Origin: CAYINJ01 sp964364745
Lineage (GTDB): Bacteria > Patescibacteriota > Patescibacteriia > JACRDY01
Assembly: GCA_964364745.1 (NCBI GenBank)
Contig: CAYINJ010000034.1
Span: 1-7,834, forward strand
Length of the DNA stretch: 7,834 bases
Reading direction: 5' to 3'
Made by a program: the position numbers and the translations under genes. Within the stretch, counting starts at the first letter, position 1; each line of letters starts with the position of its first letter. Shown piece after piece: positions 1 to 6,016 of the stretch. Below the pieces are notes generated by a model. It saw nothing but the letters and a program-made list of their open reading frames with translations, did not search any database and had not been told where the DNA came from.

Positions 1-33
1 TCTGTGCCAGACAAAGACAAGCAGTATCTCCTT
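1..33 (-). other. Possible start of a gene leaving the left edge
   Basis: On the minus strand a good Shine-Dalgarno match (AAGGAG, plus-strand 28-33) is followed after 7 nt by a TTG codon at 20-18 and an open frame to the edge (TTG-Ser-Leu-Ser-Gly-Thr). Only six codons are visible, so neither the gene nor its product can be established. Upstream is a 7-bp inverted repeat (46-69) that could form a leader hairpin. The remaining stretch to about 163 shows no credible reading frame on either strand; the short frames there lack ribosome binding sites. Confidence 0.25.
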
Positions 34-163
34 AAGACAGCACGCTCTTGAAAACCGTAATCTTCAAGATTCTGGCCGGTTCTCTGAAAAGAGAAATTTC
101 GGCGGCGGCAATCCGTAAACTGCCGTACATGAGCCTACTTTCATAAGTATCTTAGCAGATTTT

Positions 164-202
164 GAGAAAAGAAAAAGGGGTTCCGACTGTGTAGCCAGAA
201 CC
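164..202 (-). terminator. Intrinsic terminator downstream of the 291-1193 gene
   Basis: Read on the minus strand, 202-179 folds into a 10-bp stem (GGTTCTGGCT / AGTCGGAACC, two G-U pairs) with a 4-nt loop, followed by a T-rich tract at 178-164. This is a classical Rho-independent terminator and closes the transcript of the hypothetical gene ending at 291. Confidence 0.75.
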
Positions 203-205
203 CAT

Positions 206-256
206 CGCGATTTTGTCGCGACCGTTCGCCGCGGCGAACGGAAAGACCAAGAGGTC
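206..256. repeat. Stacked palindromes between the hypothetical gene and its terminator
   Basis: Three self-complementary units lie in a row: a 5-bp stem at 206-220 (CGCGA / TCGCG), a perfect 20-bp palindrome at 222-241 centred on CCGCGG, and a 4-bp stem at 245-256 (GACC / GGTC). With the terminator at 179-202 this makes a structured 3' untranslated region. A repeat element or an RNA-stabilising tail are both possible; one copy cannot decide. Confidence 0.5.
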
Positions 257-290
257 AAAAGAACCAAAATTCCGAATCCCGAGTTCCGAC

Positions 291-1193
291 TTACTGCGGG
301 AGGAACCCGGAGGCCGAGCCAAAGCGCTCGTAGGCGTAGGAGACGTCGCACGTGCCGAACTTGACCAAGTCGTCGCTGAAGTAGAAGTACGGAGCGTGGT
401 CGAACGAGCCATCGGCAGCCGGATCAAACTCGTCACCGGCACAATCCATGTCCAGTTCCGCCGAACGGACAAACCGCTCGGGATGAGTCAGGGCAATGGA
501 GCCAACGATGAGCGAACCGAGGCCGAACTCGTTCTGCACGAAGACCTCGCGAGCCCGACGGACCGACTTGCCGCGATGACGCTTGCCGAGTTGGGCGGCG
601 ATGATCAGAATGTCGCCAGGTTGGGACTCGACGATCTTGGCCAGGAACTCGGCCGTCCGTGCGGTGAGTCGCAGTTGAGCCGGCACGGTCTGACCTTCGC
701 GCCAATTGTAGAACGTGCGCAATTCGGCGATCTTCTGATGGATGAGCTGAATGGCGCGGCAGTACTTCTCCGCCGGATCGGTAACCTCGGGGAAGTACTT
801 CTCGGCCAGCGCATCGACCGACGGGAAGGCAAAGTATCCTTCGGCGCCTTCGGGACGCTGGGGCAGCTTCTTGGCGCACTCAAGTGCCTGCGCCGGATCG
901 AGGCCGAAGATTTTGGCGATTGCCGCGATCTGTTCCGCGATCAGCCGGGGGCCCTTGTACTCGGGCGGGTAGTCGTAGCTGGAACGAACTTCTTCGCCTT
1001 CGAACTGGTTCGGTTGCCGGCTTTTGGCGATGAAACTCGCGACATGCTCGGCCAGGCCGGGCGTGTCATTGACGCGCTGTGCCTCTTCCTCGGTGAGGCC
1101 GGCCTTGTTATAGGCCGCTTCAACGATGGACATGAACTTGAGACCTTTGGGATCTCGACTCATAACCTTGGACGGAGCCAATGCTTTCGACAT
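291..1193 (-). CDS. Conserved hypothetical protein, CPR-type, 300 aa
   Basis: I do not know a function for this protein. It is soluble, with no signal peptide or membrane helix. The N-terminal part is helical, with a YDYPPEYKG motif near residue 75, then an EKYFPEV segment near 135. The C-terminal half carries GDILIIAAQLGKRHRG (about 194-209), EFGLGSLIVGS, ALTHPERFVR and DMDCAGDEFDPAADGSF, ending in GSASGFLPQ. I recall uncharacterised CPR proteins with this kind of ending, sometimes several per genome; this is memory, not a search. The start at 1193 is chosen because AGGAGG at 1208-1203 is 9 nt upstream; the ATG at 1202 would touch it. The gene is monocistronic, with its own promoter, hairpin leader and terminator. 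It looks more GC-rich than its neighbours, which could reflect high expression, transfer or family-specific codon use. Confidence 0.8.
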   Translation of the reverse strand: MSKALAPSKVMSRDPKGLKFMSIVEAAYNKAGLTEEEAQRVNDTPGLAEHVASFIAKSRQPNQFEGEEVRSSYDYPPEYKGPRLIAEQIAAIAKIFGLDPAQALECAKKLPQRPEGAEGYFAFPSVDALAEKYFPEVTDPAEKYCRAIQLIHQKIAELRTFYNWREGQTVPAQLRLTARTAEFLAKIVESQPGDILIIAAQLGKRHRGKSVRRAREVFVQNEFGLGSLIVGSIALTHPERFVRSAELDMDCAGDEFDPAADGSFDHAPYFYFSDDLVKFGTCDVSYAYERFGSASGFLPQ

Positions 1194-1202
1194 CGGAGCC
1201 AT

Positions 1203-1208
1203 CCTCCT
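1203..1208 (-). promoter_or_regulatory. Ribosome binding site that decides the start at 1193
   Basis: The minus strand reads AGGAGG here, a perfect Shine-Dalgarno core. It touches the ATG at 1202 with no spacer but lies 9 nt from the in-frame ATG at 1193, so 1193 is the better start. Confidence 0.75.
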
Positions 1209-1250
1209 TATTACCTGAAACCGCTCAGGCTATGCGACTGACCTCGAAAT

Positions 1251-1304
1251 TGAGGCGAGCGTTCTAGGGGTCATACTAAAATAGCCCACAAAACGCTCGC
1301 CTCA
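1251..1304 (-). promoter_or_regulatory. Long hairpin in the leader of the hypothetical gene
   Basis: A perfect 13-bp inverted repeat (TGAGGCGAGCGTT at 1251-1263, its complement at 1292-1304) encloses a 28-nt loop. It lies in the roughly 130-nt untranslated leader between the predicted promoter and the ribosome binding site. There is no T-tract after it on the minus strand, so it is not a standard terminator. Roles could include mRNA stabilisation, a protein-binding site or a structured regulatory leader. I do not recognise a known riboswitch consensus. Confidence 0.6.
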
Positions 1305-1336
1305 CCTGAATTTTGGATGTAAAGAACTAATGGGTT

Positions 1337-1365
1337 AGCATAGCACAAAACACTATTCTTGTAAA
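1337..1365 (-). promoter_or_regulatory. Sigma-70-type promoter for the hypothetical gene
   Basis: Minus strand: TTTACA (-35, 1365-1360), 17-nt spacer, TATGCT (-10, 1342-1337) preceded by TGC, an extended -10. The predicted transcription start is near 1330, about 135 nt upstream of the start codon. Confidence 0.65.
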
Positions 1366-1372
1366 GTGTTTT
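1347..1372 (-). terminator. AT-rich inverted repeat after asnS, possible weak terminator
   Basis: The minus strand can form an 8-bp stem AAAACACT / AGTGTTTT around a 10-nt loop. It lies 28 nt past the asnS stop, and its 3' arm ends in TTTT. The stem is AT-rich and the -35 element of the next gene sits in its loop, so termination of asnS and initiation of the next transcript would share the same DNA. Readthrough is likely. Confidence 0.35.
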
Positions 1373-1399
1373 TGGTTATTTTAAGCAATTTTAGGGATT

Positions 1400-2695
1400 T
1401 TACGGCTTCAGCCGATTAATCAATCGGGGGAACGGGATGGTCTCGCGGATGTGTTCGGCGCCGCAAATCCACCCCACGGTCCGCTCCAGTCCTAAGCCAA
1501 AACCGCTGTGTGGTACGCTGCCGTATCGGCGCAAATCAAGATACCATTGATATTCCTCGCCCTGCAGACCGGCGTGATCAATCTTGGCTTTCAGAGTAGC
1601 ATAATCATCCTCGCGTTGACTGCCGCCAATTAGTTCCCCCGCTCCTTCAATCCCAATCAGGTCATTATTGAGCACCAAGTCGGGATTAGTGGGATCGGCT
1701 TTCATATAAAATGGCTTGATCTTGGCCGGCCATTTATGGACGAACACCGGCCGGTCACTGCCGTTAGTCAACAAGCCCTCATCGTCGTTACCTAAATCTT
1801 CACCAAATTTAATATCCGACCCTAGTTGCTGCAGCTTGGTAATCGCTTCAGTATAGGTCAAGCGCGGGAATGGCGCCGCGATTTTCTTCAGTGGTGTGAG
1901 ATCGCGTTCTAGCATGGCCAATTCTGGTTGACAGTGCACCAAGCAGTGCGCCACGATCGCACAAATCATCTGCTCTTGCAGCTGCATGTTTTCTTCGTGT
2001 TCCACAAATGCGGCCTCGGCGTCCATCATCCAAAATTCTGTCAGGTGGCGTCGGGTCTTACTTTTTTCGGCTCGAAAGACCGGGCCAAAATCAAAACCAC
2101 GACCAACTGACATAATGGCCGCTTCTAAATAGAGTTGACCTGATTGCGATAAATACGCCATGCCCTGATCAAAGTATTCCAGCTCAAACAACGTCGTGGC
2201 CCCCTCACACGCATTGGGAGTGATGATTGGCGTATCAATTTTAATAAAACCTCGCTGATGATAAAAATTGTAAATCGCGGTAATCACCGCATCACGTACT
2301 CGTTGGATCGCCCACTGCCGTTTAGACCGCAGCCACAGGTGTCGGTGATCGAGCAAAAAATCCGGGCCGTGTTCTTTTTTACTAATGGGATACTCGGCGG
2401 CGATTTGGACGACGACCAGGTTGGTCAGCTGTAACTCACATACCCCCGGCTGTTTAGGATGGGCGGCGACTGTTCCGGTCACTTTGACCGATGATTCCAT
2501 CGTGAGCGATTGGCAGTCGGCCCAAACTTCTTCCGATACAGCTGATTTGTCCGCGATGCACTGGATAAAACCACTACCATCGCGTAACTGCAAAAAGAAA
2601 ATCGATCCTGATGATCGAAAGTTGGCGACCCAACCAGCCAGCGTAACTGTTTGGCCGATTTGGCTGCCGAGGTCTTGAATTAAGCTTGGCGTCAT
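1400..2695 (-). CDS. asnS: Asparagine-tRNA ligase (class IIb)
   Basis: Activates asparagine with ATP and charges tRNA-Asn in the cytoplasm. The 431-residue protein is complete. An N-terminal OB-fold anticodon-binding domain (about 15-100, with GWVANFRSSG and FLQLRDGSGFIQ) precedes the class II catalytic core. The core has motif 1 around RGFIKIDTPIITPNACEG (148-165), motif 2 as FRAEKSKTRRHLTEFWM (207-223) and motif 3 as GFGLGLERTVGW (398-409). The RAE-S-T-RHL-EFWM signature and the wording of motif 3 fit AsnRS rather than AspRS. The ATG start at 2695 immediately precedes the OB-fold. A promoter lies 20-50 nt upstream with a short leader and only a weak Shine-Dalgarno sequence. The gene is divergent from the ZIP transporter. 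A tRNA-Asn gene lies about 4 kb away in the same window. Confidence 0.97.
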   Translation of the reverse strand: MTPSLIQDLGSQIGQTVTLAGWVANFRSSGSIFFLQLRDGSGFIQCIADKSAVSEEVWADCQSLTMESSVKVTGTVAAHPKQPGVCELQLTNLVVVQIAAEYPISKKEHGPDFLLDHRHLWLRSKRQWAIQRVRDAVITAIYNFYHQRGFIKIDTPIITPNACEGATTLFELEYFDQGMAYLSQSGQLYLEAAIMSVGRGFDFGPVFRAEKSKTRRHLTEFWMMDAEAAFVEHEENMQLQEQMICAIVAHCLVHCQPELAMLERDLTPLKKIAAPFPRLTYTEAITKLQQLGSDIKFGEDLGNDDEGLLTNGSDRPVFVHKWPAKIKPFYMKADPTNPDLVLNNDLIGIEGAGELIGGSQREDDYATLKAKIDHAGLQGEEYQWYLDLRRYGSVPHSGFGLGLERTVGWICGAEHIRETIPFPRLINRLKP

Positions 2696-2713
2696 AAGAG
2701 GGTGGGCCTTTCT

Positions 2714-2742
2714 AAGATAACGAAATTAGCCCAAAAAGTCAA
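2714..2742 (-). promoter_or_regulatory. Promoter of asnS
   Basis: Minus strand: TTGACT (-35, 2742-2737), 17-nt spacer, TATCTT (-10, 2719-2714). The predicted start near 2707 gives a leader of only about a dozen nucleotides, which leaves no room for a T-box or leader attenuator. Confidence 0.65.
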
Positions 2743-2786
2743 AGGGAAATGGCCTGACATCGCGCAGCTATTTTGTTCTCCGCTTC

Positions 2787-2815
2787 TTGCTAAAGAAATA
2801 TTCTTGGGCTACAAT
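2787..2815 (+). promoter_or_regulatory. Promoter of the ZIP transporter
   Basis: Plus strand: TTGCTA (-35, 2787-2792), 17-nt spacer, TACAAT (-10, 2810-2815). The predicted start near 2822 gives a leader of about 23 nt. It is divergent from the asnS promoter, with about 45 bp between the two -35 elements. Confidence 0.6.
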
Positions 2816-2844
2816 ACCACCAATAAATCGTCAATTCTTAGGTT

Positions 2845-3606
2845 ATGTCACTGCTCTTCATCGTCCTCCTGATTATCGCCATCACCAGCTTGCTCGGTTT
2901 GACCGCCGGTATTCTCTTATTGTGGTTTGCCGCTCGGATCAAGTGGCTGTCCAATTATCTCATCTCCTTTGCGGTCGGCTCCTTGCTGGCCGTTGCTTTC
3001 TTGCACTTGCTCCCCGAGCTGGTGGCCTCCAGCCCGAATGTCTCGATGAGCTTTATCGTGGTCTTAGTGGGCATTCTGACTTTTTACCTCTTAGAAAAGT
3101 TCTTGATCGTCTACCACTGTCACCACAACGAACATTGTGAGGTCCACGTCTCTTCCACACCGTTGATTATCATCAGTGACACCTTGCATAACTTCTTAGA
3201 TGGCATGGTGATCGCCAGCGCCTTCTTCGCCGATTTCCGCCTCGGGATCGTGGCGGCGGTAGCGGTGTTGTTCCATGAGCTCCCCCAAGAAATTGGCGAC
3301 TTCGCCGTCTTATGGCACAACGGCATGACCCGCTGGCGAATTATTTTTTGGAATGTGATCTCGGCTTTGGCTTCAGTCGGGGGCGCGCTGTTGGTTTGGT
3401 GGCTTGATCAACGGATCCTATTATTTAACACTTGGCTCTTGGCCTTTGCCGCTGGTAATTTCATCTACATCGCCTGTACTGACTTGATGCCGATGACCAA
3501 TAGCCAACGACGAACGCGGGATATCACCGGTCATATTTTAGCCCTGGCTTTGGGCCTGGCGGCAATTGTGGCGGTGGGGCGCCTGTTGCCGGAAGTGGCG
3601 ATTTAA
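2845..3606 (+). CDS. ZIP-family divalent metal transporter
   Basis: Integral membrane protein of 253 residues, expected to move divalent cations (zinc, possibly iron or manganese) into the cytoplasm. Hydrophobic segments fall at about 3-29, 36-60, 68-90, 107-128, 133-156, 167-187, 193-212 and 229-247, the usual eight helices. The ZIP metal site is visible: helix 4 has SDTLHNFLDG (H115, N116, D119) and helix 5 has HELPQEIGDF (H144, E145, Q148, E149). The common second histidine of the HExPHE form is Q148 here, a variant I know from other bacterial ZIP proteins. The loop between helices 3 and 4 carries a metal-ligand-rich HCHHNEHCEVH stretch (91-101). The start at 2845 has only a short AGG two nt upstream but gives a full first helix. 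Metal specificity cannot be read from the sequence. Confidence 0.93.
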   Translation: MSLLFIVLLIIAITSLLGLTAGILLLWFAARIKWLSNYLISFAVGSLLAVAFLHLLPELVASSPNVSMSFIVVLVGILTFYLLEKFLIVYHCHHNEHCEVHVSSTPLIIISDTLHNFLDGMVIASAFFADFRLGIVAAVAVLFHELPQEIGDFAVLWHNGMTRWRIIFWNVISALASVGGALLVWWLDQRILLFNTWLLAFAAGNFIYIACTDLMPMTNSQRRTRDITGHILALALGLAAIVAVGRLLPEVAI

Positions 3607-3623
3607 ATTACGAAACCCAATCC

Positions 3624-3659
3624 AAAATACCCCGCCTCCGCGGGGTATTTTTTATTATT
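3624..3659. terminator. Bidirectional intrinsic terminator between convergent genes
   Basis: A 12-bp stem AAAATACCCCGC / GCGGGGTATTTT (3624-3635 with 3640-3651) around the loop CTCC is followed on the plus strand by a T-rich tract. Because the stem ends in A4/T4, it can also work on the minus strand. It ends the ZIP transcript from the left and the VKOR operon from the right. Confidence 0.9.
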
Positions 3660-3661
3660 TT

Positions 3662-4123
3662 TCAGGCCCGATAACGAATCAGGACTACTCCCCCACCGCC
3701 AGCCAGGAGAATTGAGCTAGCGGCAGAAACCAGACAGTAAAAACAAAGTGATTGGATAATCGCCACCTGCAGCCAAATCAGCGCTAATGAAATCCCCAAT
3801 CCGACCATGGTTAAGACGGCGGCTAGCCGGATCCAAACGCCGCGGTGACTATCTAGATACGCGACCAGCAACCCTAAAATGACGGCGTAGTAGCCAGCGC
3901 CGAGGAGAGCAAGCGGCACGGGGCCGACAGTCGCGTAGGAACTGGTCAAGACGGCGTCGCAGCCACTCACCAACCAACAGCGCACTGCCGCGCCGGTGAA
4001 GTGTTCAACGGTCAAATACGCGGCATCGATAAAACCGACCAGCGCGACAACCGCTAAACTAACGACTAACAGCGGCGGCACCGGTGGCCAGTGCTGATTG
4101 TACCATTGCCTGAAGCGATTCAT
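3662..4123 (-). CDS. Vitamin K epoxide reductase (VKOR) family membrane oxidoreductase
   Basis: In bacteria this family reoxidises DsbA-type enzymes and passes the electrons to quinone, replacing DsbB. The 153-residue protein has four predicted helices (about 17-36, 70-90, 97-118, 120-145). All four catalytic cysteines are present: the loop pair C49 and C55 (CWLVSGC, followed by the conserved SSYA...G.P) and the C127-F-Y-C130 motif in the last helix, with spacing close to the cyanobacterial VKOR homologue. There is no fused thioredoxin domain; the partner is the adjacent DsbA-like gene. The start is taken at 4123. The open frame extends to 4267, but the extra 48 residues are DsbA codons read in another frame. 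Even so the gene overlaps the DsbA-like gene by 65 bp; a GTG at 4081 is an alternative start. No clear Shine-Dalgarno sequence, so translation may be coupled. Confidence 0.9.
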   Translation of the reverse strand: MNRFRQWYNQHWPPVPPLLVVSLAVVALVGFIDAAYLTVEHFTGAAVRCWLVSGCDAVLTSSYATVGPVPLALLGAGYYAVILGLLVAYLDSHRGVWIRLAAVLTMVGLGISLALIWLQVAIIQSLCFYCLVSAASSILLAGGGGVVLIRYRA

Positions 4124-4826
4124 AGTCACGCGGGTTATCAATGAGTTGGCCGTTAATGAAAATTGACGGCGTCCCGGGTAAATTGGCCGCCCGGGCGCTG
4201 GCGACATGGCGGCTAATGACTCCACGAACTTCTCTAGAACTGTAGTCGCTATTAAACTGCTCAACATTTAGCCCCAGCTCTTGAGCGTATCCCCGAAACA
4301 AGTCGATCGGGTTGCGTTCAGTCGCCCAAGTTGTTTGTTGATCAAACAATCGATCATGCATCTCCCAAAACTTCCCTTGGATGGCGGCCGCTTCGGCCGC
4401 TTGGGCGGCCACTTGAGCGTTGGCGTGGATGGTCGTCAGCGGGAAGTGGCGATAGACCAAGGCAATTTGGTCACCAAAATCAGCGCTTAGCCGGGATAGC
4501 ATTGGCTCGTAGTATTTGCAGGCCGGGCATTGGAAGTCGCTGTACTCGATCACTACCACGTTCGCCGCGGGGTTGCCCCGAACATGGTCGGACGGGTCAA
4601 TCGTGCCATCGATACTAATCGAGGTAACGGCTGAATTGCCGGCCAATAAAATCAATCCCCAAACGATCACGACTAAGCCAACTATGACACCACCCCAAAT
4701 CGCTAGTCGCCGCCAACTACCGCGCCGGACCGCCATCTGCTGGCGGTCTAATTTTTCTTGATGCCGAAGCTCTCGTCGTTCTTTTTTGGTTAAACCAGTG
4801 GTCTGGTCAATAAGATGATCGTTCAT
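4059..4826 (-). CDS. Membrane-anchored DsbA-like thiol:disulfide oxidoreductase
   Basis: Expected to introduce or exchange disulfide bonds in exported proteins outside the membrane. The 255-residue protein has a charged cytoplasmic N-terminus (1-40, rich in Lys/Arg/Glu), one membrane anchor (about 41-62, no cleavage site evident) and a thioredoxin-fold DsbA domain (about 70-250). The active site is C100-P-A-C103 within YSDFQCPACKYY. The cis-proline loop is GTPSIFING, with P220 as the cis-proline. The helical insert (about 135-210) is typical of DsbA/Thioredoxin_4 proteins. It starts 6 bp after the upstream membrane-protein gene, and its 3' end overlaps the VKOR gene, which should supply the reoxidising partner. 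That pairing is inferred from adjacency and matching chemistry. Confidence 0.92.
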   Translation of the reverse strand: MNDHLIDQTTGLTKKERRELRHQEKLDRQQMAVRRGSWRRLAIWGGVIVGLVVIVWGLILLAGNSAVTSISIDGTIDPSDHVRGNPAANVVVIEYSDFQCPACKYYEPMLSRLSADFGDQIALVYRHFPLTTIHANAQVAAQAAEAAAIQGKFWEMHDRLFDQQTTWATERNPIDLFRGYAQELGLNVEQFNSDYSSREVRGVISRHVASARAANLPGTPSIFINGQLIDNPRDYESLQAMVQSALATGAAAVSR

Positions 4827-4832
4827 AAACCG

Positions 4833-5189
4833 TCAAACAATTTCCCGTACCGAGTACACGACCCCAGCGGTAATGACCGTCGGGATGAGCCAATCGGCCA
4901 CCGTCAGCCATTCTCCCGTGCCTTGGTAAAAAAATGTCTGGAAAATAAACTGGATGACGACAACACTGATCACTGCTAAAGCGGCGGTCTCCCAAGCCGC
5001 AAAGTGATCTAGGGTGTGGTAATACAACAAAAAGAGTGAGCCAAAAACCAAGATGATCAGCCCATAATGGACCAAGACAAAAGCCAGGCGTGGCAATGTT
5101 TGAGCGTAGGCCAATAACCACCACAACACTACCCAACTCGTCAATGTCCAAGCCATCACCAATAAACAATTCCACAACCAACGCCACAT
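4833..5189 (-). CDS. Small four-helix membrane protein, unknown function
   Basis: I do not recognise this 118-residue protein. Hydrophobicity suggests four membrane helices (about 8-28, 34-57, 67-88 and 99-115), with short tryptophan-rich and aromatic loops. It has a single cysteine (C8), so it cannot itself run a CxxC disulfide reaction. It is the first gene of a minus-strand unit that continues, after a 6-bp gap, into the DsbA-like and VKOR genes, so a role in the same envelope redox pathway is possible but rests on position alone. The ATG at 5189 is the first start downstream of an AT-rich promoter-like region; there is no good Shine-Dalgarno sequence. An overlapping frame at 4807-5187 is a shadow of this gene. 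Confidence 0.7.
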   Translation of the reverse strand: MWRWLWNCLLVMAWTLTSWVVLWWLLAYAQTLPRLAFVLVHYGLIILVFGSLFLLYYHTLDHFAAWETAALAVISVVVIQFIFQTFFYQGTGEWLTVADWLIPTVITAGVVYSVREIV

Positions 5190-5220
5190 AATTCTATGGT
5201 AATATAATTAATCTAAAGAT

Positions 5221-5226
5221 AGTATA
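5221..5226 (-). promoter_or_regulatory. -10-like element upstream of the redox operon
   Basis: Minus strand TATACT, a 5/6 match to the -10 consensus, lies in an AT-rich stretch 32 nt upstream of the first gene, just after the terminator of the HD-domain gene. No convincing -35 at 16-18 nt is visible; TTGATC is present but only 13 nt away. Confidence 0.35.
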
Positions 5227-5247
5227 CCTTATTTAACCAGATCAAGG

Positions 5248-5289
5248 AAAAAGCCCGGCGCCTGAAGGCCGAACTTGGTGGTGGCGGGC
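5248..5289 (-). terminator. Intrinsic terminator of the HD-domain gene
   Basis: Directly after the stop at 5295 the minus strand reads GCCCG ... CGGGC, with an inner GCC/GGC hairpin, followed by TTTTT. The outer stem is only 5 bp and the loop is long, so strength is uncertain, but position and T-tract fit a terminator. Confidence 0.6.
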
Positions 5290-5294
5290 ATAAA

Positions 5295-5861
5295 TTAATC
5301 AACTAGGCCAAACATTTCTTTAGCGGCCGTCATGGTTTGAGTGAGTTGGTCAGTTAGGCCGACATCAATGGCCCCACCAACTATAGTCAGCAGTTCTTCC
5401 GTCGCCCAAATTTGCCGCGCCGGACTAGAACCAAATAAGTCCCACATGTCATCGCCGTGTTTCTGGTATTCATCCATCAAAGAATAGAGGTTGTGCATGC
5501 GGTCAGCCACGGCGATCATTTTGCTGGCCCGCGGTGCTTGCGCCAGGGCTTGGAAATAGTCATCTTTACGGGCTTGCCAGTCGCCAATACTCTTGTCCTC
5601 GGTCACGCCCTGGACAATAGCCAACACCTGCTGGCCAAAATTGGCTTCGAGATCCGCTGGGTCATAGCTCGTGTCTTCAATCGTGTCATGCAGTAGGGCA
5701 CTGACTATGGTGGTTTCATCGTTGGTAAAGTCAGCCAGAATTGACGCCACCGCAAAGGGATGCGTGATGTATGGGACATTATTTACCTTTCTGGTTGCGG
5801 CCTGATGCTGGGTGGCGGCCACTCGGATGGCCAGATCAATTAAGGGCGTCCAGTGAAGCAT
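5295..5861 (-). CDS. HD-domain phosphohydrolase, small alarmone hydrolase (MESH1-like)
   Basis: Stand-alone 188-residue protein of the RelA/SpoT-type HD family, expected to hydrolyse (p)ppGpp or a related nucleotide in the cytoplasm with a divalent metal. The key residues line up with those known for MESH1: R24, H34 in YITHPF, H58-D59 in LLHDTIEDT with E62 and D63, and D120 and N124 in VADRMHN. No synthetase, TGS or ACT domain is present, so it cannot make the alarmone. The start at 5861 (ATG) is preceded by AGGA at 5874-5871; the open frame runs back to a TTG at 5930, but those codons lie in a terminator hairpin. Upstream are a promoter, a dyad and a terminator, suggesting a regulated leader. 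Substrate is not proven; metazoan MESH1 also acts on NADPH. Confidence 0.88.
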   Translation of the reverse strand: MLHWTPLIDLAIRVAATQHQAATRKVNNVPYITHPFAVASILADFTNDETTIVSALLHDTIEDTSYDPADLEANFGQQVLAIVQGVTEDKSIGDWQARKDDYFQALAQAPRASKMIAVADRMHNLYSLMDEYQKHGDDMWDLFGSSPARQIWATEELLTIVGGAIDVGLTDQLTQTMTAAKEMFGLVD

Positions 5862-5905
5862 ATGGTCAGTTCCTAGCGTATCAGGATATGGCGGTTTTTT
5901 CAATT

Positions 5906-5947
5906 TTTTAAGAAAAACGCCCGCCCCCAAGCATGGATGGGGCGGGC
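5906..5947 (-). terminator. Leader terminator upstream of the HD-domain gene
   Basis: The minus strand forms a perfect 9-bp GC-rich stem (GCCCGCCCC / GGGGCGGGC, 5947-5939 with 5927-5919) and continues GTTTTTCTTAA. It lies between the promoter at 5989-6016 and the gene start at 5861, so it either ends a roughly 75-nt small RNA or acts as an attenuator for the hydrolase. Confidence 0.8.
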
Positions 5948-5968
5948 TGGTCAGCGCTGTGGTTCATG

Positions 5969-5991
5969 GGTGACTTGATCTATTGGTCACC
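5969..5991 (-). promoter_or_regulatory. Operator-like dyad over the start of the HD-gene leader
   Basis: The perfect 6-bp inverted repeat GGTGAC-N11-GTCACC overlaps the downstream part of the -10 element and the predicted transcription start. It could be a repressor site or the first hairpin of the leader RNA. Confidence 0.4.
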
Positions 5992-6016
5992 TTAGCAGAT
6001 GGCTAATAATTGTCAA
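5989..6016 (-). promoter_or_regulatory. Promoter upstream of the HD-domain gene leader
   Basis: Minus strand: perfect TTGACA (-35, 6016-6011), 16-nt spacer, TAAGGT (-10, 5994-5989) preceded by TGC. The -10 is poor but the extended -10 and consensus -35 compensate. Predicted start is near 5982. Confidence 0.5.

Noticed and set aside
213..1241. Long plus-strand open frame of 342 codons opposite the hypothetical gene
   Set aside because: It begins at TTG with no ribosome binding site and has no recognisable domain. The minus-strand gene has a promoter, a perfect Shine-Dalgarno sequence, a terminator and protein-like motifs. The long antisense frame is a by-product of GC-rich codons.
1251..1304. 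Leader hairpin as a T-box or other known riboswitch
   Set aside because: No T-box sequence or other riboswitch core that I know is present around the stem, and the downstream gene is not a synthetase or biosynthetic gene.
4124..4267. N-terminal extension of the VKOR frame
   Set aside because: These 48 codons lie wholly inside the DsbA coding region in another frame and resemble no VKOR N-terminus; the first helix starts after the ATG at 4123.
4807..5187. Alternative minus-strand frame over the four-helix membrane protein
   Set aside because: It overlaps almost completely in another frame, runs past the start of the DsbA-like gene and lacks the regular helix pattern of the chosen frame.
5862..5930. 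TTG start extending the HD-domain protein by 23 residues
   Set aside because: The extra codons fall on the 3' arm and T-tract of a terminator hairpin, while the ATG at 5861 has AGGA at a suitable distance and begins at the domain boundary.
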